Source: Byssothecium circinans (taxonomy: Eukaryota > Ascomycota > Dothideomycetes > Pleosporales > Massarinaceae). Taken from it: 64,000 nt of DNA. The DNA lies in NCBI GenBank assembly GCA_010015675.1, contig ML977033.1:181672-245671 (forward strand), read 5' to 3'. Of this stretch, positions 1 to 13,187 are shown in pieces. The position numbers were made by a program, and so were the translations under genes. The notes under the pieces were generated by a model, which was not told the origin of the DNA, ran no database searches, and worked only from the letters and a program-made list of their open reading frames with translations. Positions within the stretch are counted from its first letter, which is position 1, and every line of letters begins with the position of its first letter.

Positions 1-931
1 CTCATGTTGTCTTGTCGTATCCCGCGCTGAACGAGAAGTAGCCACAGATTACATGCATGATCTCCTATGGAGGGTGATAGAAACCCACATGATACGGTGA
101 GTAAAGGATCTGCATCCAGAATTTGATCGACTTGCAACATGGGTTGTGCAGTTCTAAGGTTCCCCATTTTTCACGTGACTTGGTCACAGAGCTGACTCAA
201 AATGTGCAACCTAGTGTCTTCTTAGCAGGGGAATGAACTATGAGGCCCCTCTTAAGAGCTAATGCATCTCATATATTAATTTCAGGGCCCGAGTTATGAT
301 CCATACCTGCTGCAATTTGTCACTGTCTGTATAGCATAAGTACGCATCCGTACCGACACCCAACCAGCCTCCAACTGTAACCTCAATCTCCATCTCATAC
401 GCTACATCACGCAACTCGAATGACATGATAGCTCCCTTGAATCCATTCATCGTACGTAACTTTCCCGAGGCGCGATCCGAAACCAAGTCTGTGCCTCAGT
501 ACTGAGCTTTTCCCGTAATGGAACAATCGGGCGGCGTTCCACAACTCGCTAGCAACAATTGTCTCTGTGATACATCCTCGTGAGATGCTTTCTGCGGCCT
601 TCTAAGCCGTTGCGCAGTTTACGCACCGAGGTTCGTGGCCGGCGAAAGTCTCACAGCCAGTCAGAATCTCTCTTATTTAATATGCTGTGAGAGATAGCGT
701 AAACATGCGTACTGAAAGAAAGTCAGCCAAGTAAACAAAAACCGCTACGTGCTTAGCCACAACCAAGCCGAATGGCCAATTCCCGGTAGATAAATGGCTC
801 CCTCCACATCTCCCAGGTTACCTAAAATGCACCTCACATGTTCTCTTTCACCAGCCCAATGCAACTACCAACCCAGCAAGCCCAATACCATACTCCACAC
901 TAACTTACACCCAAGTGCCTACCTATCCACA
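1..931. other. Left-edge region, no confident gene
   Basis: No recognisable gene. On the minus strand an ATG at 448-450 opens a short frame that reaches a good splice-donor-like site (CAG/GTATGG) near 310, but it runs into stops soon after the next acceptor. The part nearest 931 is the 3' flank of the FAD oxidoreductase and is rich in C on the plus strand. I see no tRNA, repeat or terminator signal. Confidence 0.5.
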
Positions 932-3029
932 CTACTCCCCTTCACCCCTCCTACACAACCTCCCATCCTGCCCCCCAAACCCCTCCCGACCCCCAACAAC
1001 CCACGCCTCGCTCCCCACACCCCCCACCACCCAAAACACCCCCCACGGATCCCACTCCCCCTTCACCTCCGCCAACTTCCCATAATTGCTCCCCCAAAAT
1101 GCCTCCCTCCAACCCACCGTCTGCGCATCCCCCTCATTCATATAACTCCCCGACCCGGGCGTGATATCCCTCCACACCTGCATATACCCCTGCAGCCGCT
1201 CATGTCTCGCTCTCTGTTCCTCAAGCGACAGAACGGGAGACACGCCGTTCCAGTGCGCGTTCGGGGCGTAGCCTTGTGCGTGCATGATTGCGCTGCGGAA
1301 GGCCGGGAGGATGGCGTTGGGGCGCGTGAGACGCGGACTGGGGTTCGGGGTGAAGATTTGGCCGTGGAAGTCGTAGCCGCCGTGTTCGACGAAGCGGCGG
1401 ATTGCCGCGCTCATGAGGTTGAGGGAGGGCGCGGTGGCGAAGTTGGGGCGGAGGAAGAGCCGGGAGGCGATGAGGGTGTTGTGGACGGGGTCGTTGAGGG
1501 CGGATAGGTGGACTGGGGGGTCTTGCGGGGCTTGGGGAGGTTCTGGTTCTTGGGGCCGTTGGGGGTGGAGGAGTTCTTGAACTTGCGGTTGGGGAATCGC
1601 GATCGCGATCCCGACGTCGTTCAATCTCTCTAGTAACGGGCGAATGAAAGCGCGGGCTTCGCTCAAGGTAGTATTCGGCAGTGAGATACTCGTAGTGAAC
1701 GTCAAACCAGTGACGTTCTGCGACGTAGCATGTCGGATAAAATCATATCCAAAACCCCCGGCATCACAAAGAGCGGTGCAAAACCCCCAGTACGCTTTCA
1801 TTCCCTCCCAGAAAACGTCTGCAGTGAGATTCGAGGTAGGTTGGCCGGTTTTAGGAACCGTGGAGAAGGTGATGCTCTGTCCAGTCAGTGGAGTCAGTGG
1901 GAAGGTGGCTATGACCATAGAAGTCACAATGCCGAAGTTTCCTAATGGTTGAGTTCAGTGGAGTGGGTTTGTAAAGCAGTCGAGTGTGACTTACCTCCAC
2001 CACCGCCTCTAAAGGCCCAGTAGAGATCTTTATTCGTCTCAGCGTCAGCCTTCACGAGCCTCCCATCAGCAGTCACGGCGTGGATCTGAAGCACATTATC
2101 CGCTGTCAGGCCGTACACACTCGACCAACTGGAATGCCCGCCGCCCTGTGCATATGCGCCAGCGACACCGACGGTGCTTCCTCCTGGCAGCATAATAGTA
2201 GTGTTGTACGTCGACCTAATTCCATAAAGATCTGCCGCAGGAGTGCCGCCACCGATAGCTACAGCTCGCCCGTTATAATCCCCAAGTTCGAAATCCGGAT
2301 GGTATTGGACACCTCTGAGATTGTGGACCCAGACAGACAGCGAATAGCCGCCTAGGTTTCTCCCATTGAAGTCATGGCCTGAATTTCTAGGGCAGAGTAA
2401 GCCATGCTTTCCTTGCTAGAAGTCGGACGAAGAGATAGCTTACTTGATAACGAGTCGAATATTCATATTCCGCGCAAAATTCACCGCCATCTGCACATGC
2501 CGCGCTGTAGTCGCATTCACCACATACACCGGATACCCACCCTGACTGCATGTCGAGTTCGGCTGACTCGTGGGCACGCATGAATCGCCCGAAGCCCACT
2601 GTGAACAAACGCTAATGGGATCATTCGCACTATTTTCCCACGTCAGTGCCAATACGTCCATATACCTGTCTTCAAAGACGGGTGAAAACGTAACTGCAAC
2701 GCCATATTCCCCCATGCTTTCTTCAACGACTCGCATTTGACGGGATCGTACAACGGCCCTGCGTAGCATGGTGTTGCGAGTGGAAAGGGTTTGAGAAGAA
2801 CGCCATCTAGCGTGTCGTTGAAACGGTTCCATGCTGCTTCGCTGGGCCAGTCTGGATCGCCTGGGATGGATTTGCAGGGCTTGAGCGGAAAGTTTTCATC
2901 GACATCGCCAAAGCGGATAGCTGGGTAGTTATCTGTTTCTGCTTCAGTGAGCTGGATTGACTCCCAGTCGAAATGGATGCCGTATGCTGAGCCTATGAAG
3001 AACAACAGCCAGAGAAAGAAGGGCAGCAT
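932..3029 (-). CDS. Secreted FAD-linked oxidoreductase (FAD_binding_4 + BBE domain)
   Basis: This is a berberine-bridge-like or isoamyl-alcohol-oxidase-like flavoenzyme of about 641 aa. Likely exons are 3029-2728, 2665-2444, 2386-1995 and 1941-932, and they sum to a multiple of three. The start (MLPFFLWLLFF) gives a hydrophobic signal peptide, so a secreted or secretory-pathway enzyme is expected. Exon 3 begins with GHDFNG, whose His is the usual covalent FAD attachment point, followed by NLGGYS and the GGGHSSW segment of the FAD fold. The C-terminus carries the BBE signature (NYGKL near 1030-1050, then a WDPWGVFW stretch and GVGSEAW). The substrate is unknown. Family members oxidise alcohols or sugars or act in secondary metabolism, but no cluster surrounds this one. 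The first intron is ambiguous: donor 2727 gives 62 nt and donor 2700 gives only 35 nt. A Pro/Gln-rich stretch at about 1500-1590 looks unusual for the family. Confidence 0.85.
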
Positions 3030-4290
3030 TTCGACTTCTGCTGATATTGAGAATGATGCAGAGGGCCTGAACGCTTTTAAGAGGTTGAGTATAATACTTA
3101 CCGCTTCGTGATTCAAATATCTCACTTCAATGAACAAGATCACAAGACCACTCCGCGAAGATACGAAGCTCCACACTCAAGCTCCCAAGCGCGATTTGAC
3201 AATCAACCTCTTTATCGCCCGTCCACCACTATCCCTTCGGCACATCGTATTTAATAAACGAACCCAATACGAAAACTGTAGCACCTACCTTACGAAGTGG
3301 GTCCCGCATTCTCCTCGACACCATCACGACAAACCTTCCTTCCCACAGGAGCACTCGTCATGCAATCCCGACTGTAGGATCGCACTCGTATTCTACTACT
3401 TTACACTCCTCTGCATGAGAGACCAGCGACCACACAAGTTCTGATTCGGCACTTGGAAATACGATGCTGCACCTTCCCAGTATCTATGGGCAGCGGACAG
3501 GGATATATAGCACTTTTACCGTCAGTTCACGAGTGGATAAATTAGGCCGACCGCGATACCGGATGTAAGGCGCGTAAGGCTCGGGATTCATGGTCTGGGA
3601 AATCTGTAGTCTTCTACTACATTGATAGAGTAATCCGAAGTCGTAACCCGTGTTGCAGTCTCGAGATTCAACGATGGAAAGCTTGCTTTGATTTCGACAT
3701 TTGGTGGTGTGATTGTGGAAGCTGAAGATACTATCTAAATCTGTCAACTCCTCGGAGAAGAAGAGATGGTAGGCATACCGGATCAAATAGTCGCGAGTGA
3801 AAAGTTTACAAAAAGAGAGAAGTTGTACCCTTTTTCAAGTGCGGGACTGTTTCCTAAAATGCCTATTCTCCCGCCTATCCGAATCAAGTAACCCGCTAGC
3901 CTATCCTGTGTCAGCGATAGTCCAAGGCCTTCCTCCACCGACACAGACACCATCTACCCCCCAATACCCAAACATACCCCCCATATCACCATCCATACCA
4001 TCCCTTCTCATATCCCCCCACAACCCCCTTCAACCCCCCAACCTACCCCATTCCAAACTCCCCAAGTCCCATCTACCTCTACCAAGAGAAAACCCCTTGC
4101 GTCCCAATCCGCGCCACCAGCCCGCCCGCCCGCCCGCCCGGTTAGCTATTCCCCTTCCCGCACACCACAACCCATAAAAACCACACAAAAAGAGAAAGAT
4201 TCCCATTAGAAAAAAAAATCGAAACATCCACCCATACTCATACTCATACCCCTCGTTATCGTCGTCGTCGTCATCAACATCGTTCGATCA
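3030..4290. other. Intergenic: oxidoreductase promoter and AVL9 3' flank
   Basis: No gene seen. The right part (about 3940-4150) is strongly pyrimidine-rich on the plus strand and contains five tandem CCCG units (4121-4140). Short CATACT and CGT runs lie at about 4230-4275, just beyond the AVL9 stop. The left part should hold the promoter of the minus-strand oxidoreductase. Confidence 0.5.
4121..4140. repeat. (CCCG)5 microsatellite
   Basis: Five perfect tandem CCCG units lie in the 3' flank of AVL9. This is simple-sequence DNA with no gene role visible. Confidence 0.9.
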
Positions 4291-6903
4291 TCAAGATAAC
4301 ACCGACGTCACAGTCCCAACCTCCTTAGCTCCAACACCATTCTTCTTCTCTCTACTCTCCACTTCCCCGTCAACCCCAGCTTTGGCATTCCCCTCACTCT
4401 CGCTCTCGCTCTCACCCCCCTCTTTCCGCCCCTCCCCTTTAAACTTCGCCAATTCCTCCTCCTCCGCGTCGAAAAACAGACTCTCCCTCTTCTCACCCTC
4501 CTCCTCCTCCCCAACCAACGCCCCATTTTTCTCCTTCTCAGCTGCTACCGACCCCGCCTCTACCATCGCCGGAGCCGTCCTCGCACTACTGAGCGGTTTG
4601 CTAAAATCCCCGCTCCCCTTATTCCTCTTAAAGTCCTCCGCTCTTTTCAGATCGCTGGGCGCAGGGGACGCCAAGGGCGTAGTGACGGGAGGCCCAGATG
4701 TTGACGCCGATGCACTCCGCGACGCTGCCCATCCTTTCTTCTTCTCGCTGGCCCATGCACCCCATGATGAGAGGTAGGCACCTGCGCGTGTCGATGCGGC
4801 TTGGATGTTTGCTTGGGCGTGTGAGAGGTCTGGAGGTTGTGCTTTCCCTGGGGTCAATATATTAGCTAAACTGTTCCTTACTTTTCCCAACCCAGACTCG
4901 AGGAAGTGAAAGGGGAATGCAAACTCACACTTCCCGTCGCTCGCGTGCTTATTGCTCGTCGGGCTAGGCGGCTGGCTCCCCCCTTTCTCCTTCAACTCCT
5001 TTTCCTTTGCCAGCTTCTGTTCCTCCTGTCTCTTCCGTTGGGCCTCCCGCATTGCCTCCATCTCGGCCCATAAATTGTTGAAAGCAGACGAGACTTTCTT
5101 CTGGCCAAAAGCGAGTTGTTTGCCAATGGCTTCGCGTGATTGGTTTAACCGTTCGTCGAGATGCATTTCCGCTACTTGCCTAGGCGCCACGCAAAGATCA
5201 GTACACAGACGCTTAGAGTGACAACTTGGACGGTTGTGGGGTGTTTGGAGATCAGACTGACGACATGTTTAGTCGTGAAAAAGGAAAGGTAGGAAAAGGG
5301 ATGACTTACTGCGCTAATCTTCTCTGCACGTCTTCGATACTGAGACCACCTGAGCAAGGGTGCTTGGGGTCTACGATGTCGAAAATGTGTGAGTCGGTGA
5401 ATTTGTGCCAAATACGGAAGTTTTCGGTTGCCATCCAGGCATGAATGAAGTCGTTCGAAAACTCTCCCGCCGGATCGCCCTCATATTCCTCGATAATGAC
5501 CTCTTTATTCTGCCTCTTCTCCTGGTACATCTTATACTTAGTCGCGCTGAGCATAGCGAGAAGGTACTCTTCGAATTGCATTCTGATGAACTCCTCGCTG
5601 CCCGCATAGCCATGATCTTTGGGTCGACTAGGGTTCGATTCGTCCCAAGTGTCGTTTACTGTTTGTGTGAGAAAGTCTATCCAGCGTCGGTCGGGGGTGG
5701 ATAGATTTAGGGCTTGACGGAGGGACGCAGAAGTGATGTTGACAGTGTGCTCGTCGAGATTGATCAGTATATCACTGTAGCGATCTTTCTGTTGAAGGAG
5801 GAGCGAATTCGTAGAGCCAACAATGTAAGATTTTGTGTCTTGGTCGGCTAGTACGTCGAGTTGCTGAAGAGGTGTGTAGGGTCCGAAGAGAGAACCTCTG
5901 CCAAAAATTTGTAGCGGAAGGCCCATATATGTGAGTACTGCAAGACGTTAGGATTGAATGATGGTTTTCGGTATGGTGAATGTACTGACGTGAAGAACGT
6001 TCCGAGGTCTTTAAAGAAGTAGGCATGACGATAGTTGCCTCGCACGAATTGAACTTTGGATCGGCAGAATCCTTTAGATGGCGAATAAGGCCGGGTATCA
6101 ACGAAATGATGGCAAATTGCATCATGCACAACCGCTCACAATGGGAGCCAAAGAAGAGCATCTGGACCCGTTAGCACTCCCTTAGCAACTCTCAACAAGA
6201 AATGCTTACCTTTGGTTGAAGTAATGCGCATTTGAACAGCACAAGTGTCTGCCACTTAAACTCATGAATCAGCTCCCTCAGCGATATCCCAAAATATCCA
6301 TCCCCCTCCCCAACGCCTTCAAAATTCTTGACCAAACTCCCCAAACTCTCTTGAAACCTAACCAAAATCTCCAGATCCCTAAAATCCTTTTGTGCGAACC
6401 ACGCCGCCGTGACGACCCCCAGCTGCGCCTTGACCGCGCCAAAGCATTGCGGGCTATCGCTGACCACAACGACTGCTTTCTGTACGGTGCTGCGTGTAAC
6501 TTCGGCGGGACGGTCGATGAGCTGTGACGAATCGAGTTGGCGAGTGCAGGAGATGCCGAAGAGGGAGGTTGCGGGGGAGGTGGGCGTGGAAGCCTTTCGG
6601 AGCGTGAAGTAGGAGTAGTCTTCGGTGGTTCTGGTGAGGCGTTAGAAGTGGGATGGGATGGAGTAGGGAATGGGGGCATTACGCATGCGCGCCATCGGTC
6701 AGAGCCATGAAGGGGAGGAGTGACCAGTCATTATCGATGGCTGGGTCGGTTCCTTCTTCTACACCGAGCCATTTCTCAATCTCGGGACCTCTGTAACCTC
6801 GTCAGCAACCCATTCCACCCCCTCCAGTTCCCGTTCCTTATGTGCACGCCTACCTAGCATGGTGGAAATCCACAATACACACAATGGGCGTGAACCCCGC
6901 CAT
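4291..6903 (-). CDS. AVL9: Late secretory pathway protein AVL9
   Basis: AVL9 is a DENN/longin-related protein that in yeast acts in exocytic transport from the Golgi. Exons: 6903-6854, 6790-6683, 6630-6210, 6161-5990, 5937-5310 and 5179-4291, giving 755 aa. An optional intron at 4928-4848 (81 nt) would give 728 aa in the same frame. The start encodes MAGFTPIVCIVDFHHARGPE, the typical opening. Conserved family blocks follow: WSLLPFMALTDGAHA, LFGISCTRQLDSSQLIDRPA, SLRELIHEFKWQTLVL, MGLPLQIFGRGSLFGPYTPL, SYIVGSTNSLLLQQKDRYSD and DRRWIDFLTQTVNDTWDE. After the QRRLAQ/QVAEMHLDER block the C-terminal 250 residues are Ser/Glu/Lys-rich and probably disordered. HOG1 lies upstream on the same strand. 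Identification is firm and the exact C-terminal splicing is not. Confidence 0.95.
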
Positions 6904-7705
6904 CTTACGCGCCCTCTCAGATGTCTCAATCGTGTGCGTAACTAGAACGTTTCGCTACCACTATCGCCGGCAGCCCTCCATGAATGCAAGCAATGTTGTC
7001 GTATATGTATCCTCGTCGATTCAAGGTGCGCGGGATTCCTCTTCGGAGTCGTGAGCTTGGCTGGTGCTGAGTCGTCAATGCCCGGTTGCGCGATGCACCA
7101 CGCTGCACGCAATGCCCAGCTAGAGTTCAGCCCTAAGGTCCGCTTAGCTGATCGGCGCAGGGATTCGAAGTCCGTTGCGACGCCGAAGTTCCTTTTGAAA
7201 GGGAACGGGACGATGATCTGAGATACGCGCTGCGCCGTGTCCTTGCTAGTGACGGTGATTCAGCACATTCCCGTAGCTCTGGGCTGTTACGCATGTTGTT
7301 GCTAAGATCTTGGCCAAGGGCGTCCAATGGTTGGACTCCGATTGGCACGTACAAGTGTACTTTGACTCAGTATCATTTATATGGATTCATAACACGGGCA
7401 CACGTTTAATAGGGACGATGCAGGTTTCCAAAGTAGTCCGAGAGAAGATAACCATGTCCATCCGTTCCATTCCTATCATTTCCATAGCAGTCGCTTGGGG
7501 CATTACAGCGCTGGTCAGCCCGCAACCCAGGACCAGGACCACAACCATGTATACCGTCCAGCCAAAATCCAACCAAACTAGCACCGCCCTCTATGCGCAT
7601 CCATTTGCTCGGGGAAGAAATCAATCGAATGGAAAGTGTCCAGCTTACGCTTACGGGGTCAATCATCTAGTTGACTCTTTGCAGAGAAAATGTAGATACG
7701 TCTGA
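6904..7705. other. Intergenic: AVL9 promoter / HOG1 3' flank
   Basis: About 800 bp separate two minus-strand genes. Open frames here are short, lack family resemblance and do not join by plausible splicing. It must contain the HOG1 3' UTR and the AVL9 promoter. I see no distinctive motif. Confidence 0.5.
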
Positions 7706-9174
<1,469 letters not shown>

Positions 9175-11863
9175 GGTGGAGTGCGGGTATCTCTAGATAG
9201 CGACGGACGCGAGTGGGAGGGAGTCTGGCAATGTTGAGTGGTGTTGTGGGTGGTGTTGCGGTAGGATGTCGCGGAGCAGGTTATTCGCGATGCAGCGGCG
9301 TCAACTAGCAGGGGATTGGATCGGCTGCTAGGTCCGCGGATGATGTAGAGTCTTCAGAATCAAAAGCAATGGGGAAGCACAGCCGGGCAGACTCTGACGA
9401 GAAAGACTACCGGACTAATGTTAGGGATGGTTCTTTGGCTGCCGCACGCGCGGAGGGGGATCAACAGTAGGACCGAAGCGCAAGGATGACGGTCTTTGGG
9501 AGATGCGGCTGGAAGAGATGGCGGCGATGATCGCTGCCGAGACAGGAGCGACAGGAAGTGTTTTTATGGAGGCAGATGGTGTAGCAGTCGATAGGAAGAA
9601 AATAAGCAGAGGAGGGGCGCACAGAGGGCTGCTGGCGGTGCGATTGAGAGGCCGCAAAACCTGATACCCTGCATCAGTGACAACTACCGGACTACGTCAT
9701 AATGGAGAAATCAATTCCCATGCTGCCCGTGCGCTGTGCATACAAGCCCATCTGCTGCTGGTCCGAGTCTACGCAGAGGGCGATTCCCGGCCTGTATCGC
9801 AACTAGGGTTCTATCTCTGCACTACTCTGCATTTGTTTAGAATGTGCCTGCTCTCTACTGTATGCGACGGCTCTTTCTCTGTTCCTAGCACGTCCACCAG
9901 GCTCCACGGAGTCAGTGCTTCTATCTTCGTACCGGCAAGTGAAGTATATGTAGTAACTTGAGTGGGACGAGGTGGTGGAACAACCAACGATGTGTGCATC
10001 TTTGCGCAGATAAGGTTCCTACGAAGGTTTTGTAAACGGCGACTCCGACCCACCAGTTCTCATTTCTCTCATCGAATCTCACAATCCCGGGCCACATTGG
10101 ATGCGCATGACACGCTGTACCTGATGCTACCATATGTGTTCACCCCGTGAAACAGCTGCAAACAGCGCACTCACGGTCACAGAAGGCGGGGTGAGCCATG
10201 CCCACTGCATCTCACCACACATGTGCAGAAGCACGGCGGCCGGCAGTTGGCACGTGACGGACGAGGCCTGTGTGTGCCTCCAGCTTGTGCAGGTGAGGCC
10301 CAGAGCATCGGGCCAAGGGATCAATCTGACCTTGGTGAGGCAAGCTGCGGAGAGCCATGGGACGCGATGGCGAGCCTCCGATGGGTGGAGTTTCTCTCTG
10401 CTGGAAGGCGACGGCGACGGCCTGCATGGCTGCGAAATTGACGTCGTCGCAGTATGCCCGGCTTTCTGGCCTCGCATAGAGAGGAGTCTGCCCTGCCTTC
10501 GTTTGATCAGGAGATGAGATGGCGGCGGCATCTGAAATATCATATGTGGTAGCAGTGCGGCAACGTCAGTCCTTAAATTAGATCGTAGAGAGGCACTGGC
10601 AAGGCTTGGGCCAGTTGCGCCATACCCTTCTCGCTGCGACCGCCTCACCATTTATGGCCATGGAAACACGCCCATGCATCCAATAATAATGGTGCAGCGT
10701 GGTGAAGATTCTAGCTTACTCTCGTACACAGAGGGGCTCCGAGCTGGCGCAGGCATTCTAAATGCGCGCCATCGCCCGGCGCTGCAAACGGCAAAGGCGT
10801 GTAACGATGATGATGGTGATGATGGTGCAAAGGTGTGGGTTTGGCGACGGGCGTCGCGGCTGTTTAAGACGCATCTGAAATTTATGCGCTGCGGTCGAAT
10901 CTCCCAAGGGCTCGACTGAAGCCACGCGAGGAGATGTCCGCCCGCCAATAGCAGCCCGTAGCCCGTACCCCAGATCATAGACCATAGATGATAGAAAGCC
11001 TTGCCGTGGCAGAGACTGAGGCGGCATTCACTCCTCGCCCAAGTGCTTGCTGCTTGCTGCCCTGCCATTATTGTCTGTGAGTTTGCGTTTGTATCCCGCA
11101 ACGTGTGCTGTGCTGTGTGCGTGCTGCTTGGCCTGCCCTGCCCTGCCGCTCTGGACATTTAGACATTCTGCCTGGCCTTGTTCGTCAATCACCAACGCCC
11201 TCCCTCCATCGATCGCCTCGTCTCTGCTCTGCGCTGCGCTACGTGTCCACCGTCGTCCATCGCGAGCAAGCGGTATATAGGAAAGCGAAAAGGAAAAGGG
11301 TCGTGCTGCACGCTTTGGCTTGATCTCCAGCGTCCAGCAGCAAGGGCTAAGGCACACACCTGCCTTCCCGCACAGACCGTCAGTCGCTCCTTCCTGGGCC
11401 CCCATCTTCACCCGACCTGGGACTTGGACAAGCGACCTTCAACCTCGACAACCTCCGACACGGCCTCTCACGACGACTGACTGCGGCCGCCCGCTGTCTC
11501 TTCCATTGCGCCCGAGTCGAGCCCCCGCTGCTGCCGCCCGCCATCGCCAGCGCAGGTGCAGTCCGCCCGCCCGCCCGCCTCGCACCGCCGCGCCCCTGGA
11601 GCTCTCCACACCTACCGCTACTACGCCTTCGTCGTCGCTGCTCGGTCCAGGCCGACGGAACCAACACTGACGCCGACTCCCACCCACGCCCGCCCTCCCA
11701 TCGGCCTGCGCCGTGACGCGGCGAGCTCAACCCACACGCTGTCTCGCCGTATTCCCGCGCCCGGAACTTGCGTGCGACGCGCTGAGTCTAGCGCTCTGTC
11801 TTTGTCCCTGACCCGTCCTCCCCATCCTCCCGCGGCCGCGAGCCGTACCCATCGCCAGGCACC
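9175..11863. promoter_or_regulatory. Divergent 2.7-kb region between HOG1 and G-alpha
   Basis: This region holds the promoters and 5' leaders of HOG1 (minus) and the G-alpha gene (plus). Several frames of 70-175 codons are open but have skewed composition and no family resemblance, so I leave them out. From about 11040 to 11860 the plus strand becomes pyrimidine-rich with CTGCC and CCGCC runs, as in leaders of highly expressed fungal genes. Several ATGs precede the G-alpha start, so upstream ORFs are possible if the leader is long. The transcription start cannot be fixed from sequence alone. Confidence 0.6.
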
Positions 11864-13187
11864 ATGGGTATCTGCATGAGCACAAACAACGAGGACCTGG
11901 ACCAGAAGAAGCGCAGCCAGGCCATCGATCGCAAACTCGAGGAGGACTCGCGCCGGTTACGCCGAGAATGCAAGATTCTCCTCCTCGGTAAGCAGCTGAG
12001 CGCCCACCGAGCTCGCCACGGCCATGCTAACACGCGCAACAGGCTCCGGAGAGAGCGGCAAGTCGACCATTGTCAAGCAGATGAAGATCATCCACCAGAA
12101 TGGCTACACACAGGAAGAGCTCGCCATGTATCGCCTCACCATATACAAGAACGTGATCGACTGCGCAAAGGCTCTGATAGGCGCCATGAGCCAGTTCAAC
12201 GTCGAGTGCGAGGAGCCCGGCAATGACGACTACTGCCAGTACATCCTCGACTACACGGTTGACCCCGACCCGGAGAAGCCACTCGACATGAGGGTCGGCC
12301 AGGCCATCTCCTCGATATGGCGAGACCCGTGTGTCCCCAAGGTGCTCGAGCACTCGAGCGAGTTCTACCTGATGGACTCGGCGCCATAGTACGTCCACCC
12401 CCGCCTTCAATTGGTGCCAGCTGACCGCCGCAGTTTCTTCGACGAAGTCATGCGAATAGCCGACGCAAACTACATCCCCATAGAGTCCGACGTCTTGCGC
12501 GCGCGTACAAAAACCACGGGCATCTACGAGACGAGGTTCACCATGGGCCAATTGAGCATACAGTACGTGGTCTTGTCCGGGTGAATGCCTAGGTCCTTCG
12601 GCTAATGTGAAACCGCAGCATGTTCGACGTCGGCGGCCAGCGAAGCGAACGCAAGAAATGGATACATTGTTTCGAGAATGTCACATCAATCATCTTTTGC
12701 GTGGCGCTGAGCGAGTACGACCAGGTACTGCTAGAGGAAAGCTCTCAGGTACAGGCCTTTGCCAAGTCCTACGTCGCGCCGCGCCGCTAACAGCACCTAG
12801 AACCGGATGATGGAGAGCCTGGTCCTGTTCGACTCCGTTGTCAACAGCCGGTGGTTCATGAGAACAAGTATCATCCTCTTCCTGAACAAGGTCGACCTGT
12901 TCAAGGCGAAGCTCGCGCGATCACCGTTGGGGAACTACTTTCCCGACTACTCGGGTGGCAACGACGTGAACCGTGCCGCGAAGTACCTGCTTTGGAGATT
13001 CAACCAAGTGAATCGCGCCCACCTCAACCTCTACCCACAGTACGCCTTCTTCCCATCGCCATTTGCATGATTGACTAACATTGGCAGTCTGACGCAAGCC
13101 ACCGACACGTCAAATATCCGGCTCGTGTTCGCCGCTGTCAAGGAGACAATTCTGCAGAATGCGCTGAAGGATTCAGGCATTCTATGA
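11864..13187 (+). CDS. ganB: Heterotrimeric G-protein alpha subunit, fungal group III
   Basis: This is a GTP-binding alpha subunit at the plasma membrane that couples receptors to cAMP/PKA signalling, related to Aspergillus GanB and Neurospora GNA-3. Six exons: 11864-11987, 12043-12388, 12434-12562, 12619-12748, 12801-13039 and 13088-13187. They total 1068 nt, giving 355 aa, the normal length. MGICMS offers Gly2 for myristoylation and Cys4 for palmitoylation. The G boxes are clear: [17 protein letters not shown] (switch I, with the Arg and Thr), [12 protein letters not shown] (switch II with the catalytic Gln), FLNKVD and FAAVKET (a TCAT-box equivalent). The C-terminus KDSGIL lacks the Cys at position -4, so it is not a pertussis-toxin type and not group I, which ends in CGLY or similar. 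The group III call rests on the N-terminus and the C-terminal tail. Intron 1 splits the P-loop. Confidence 0.96.

Noticed and set aside
794..1507. 237-codon plus-strand frame
   Set aside because: It is antisense to the last exon of the FAD oxidoreductase, with Pro/His-rich shadow composition.
10127..11158. Two adjacent minus-strand frames (174 and 168 codons) upstream of the G-alpha gene
   Set aside because: The composition is random-looking, both strands are equally open, and they lie in the leader/promoter region. No family resemblance was seen.
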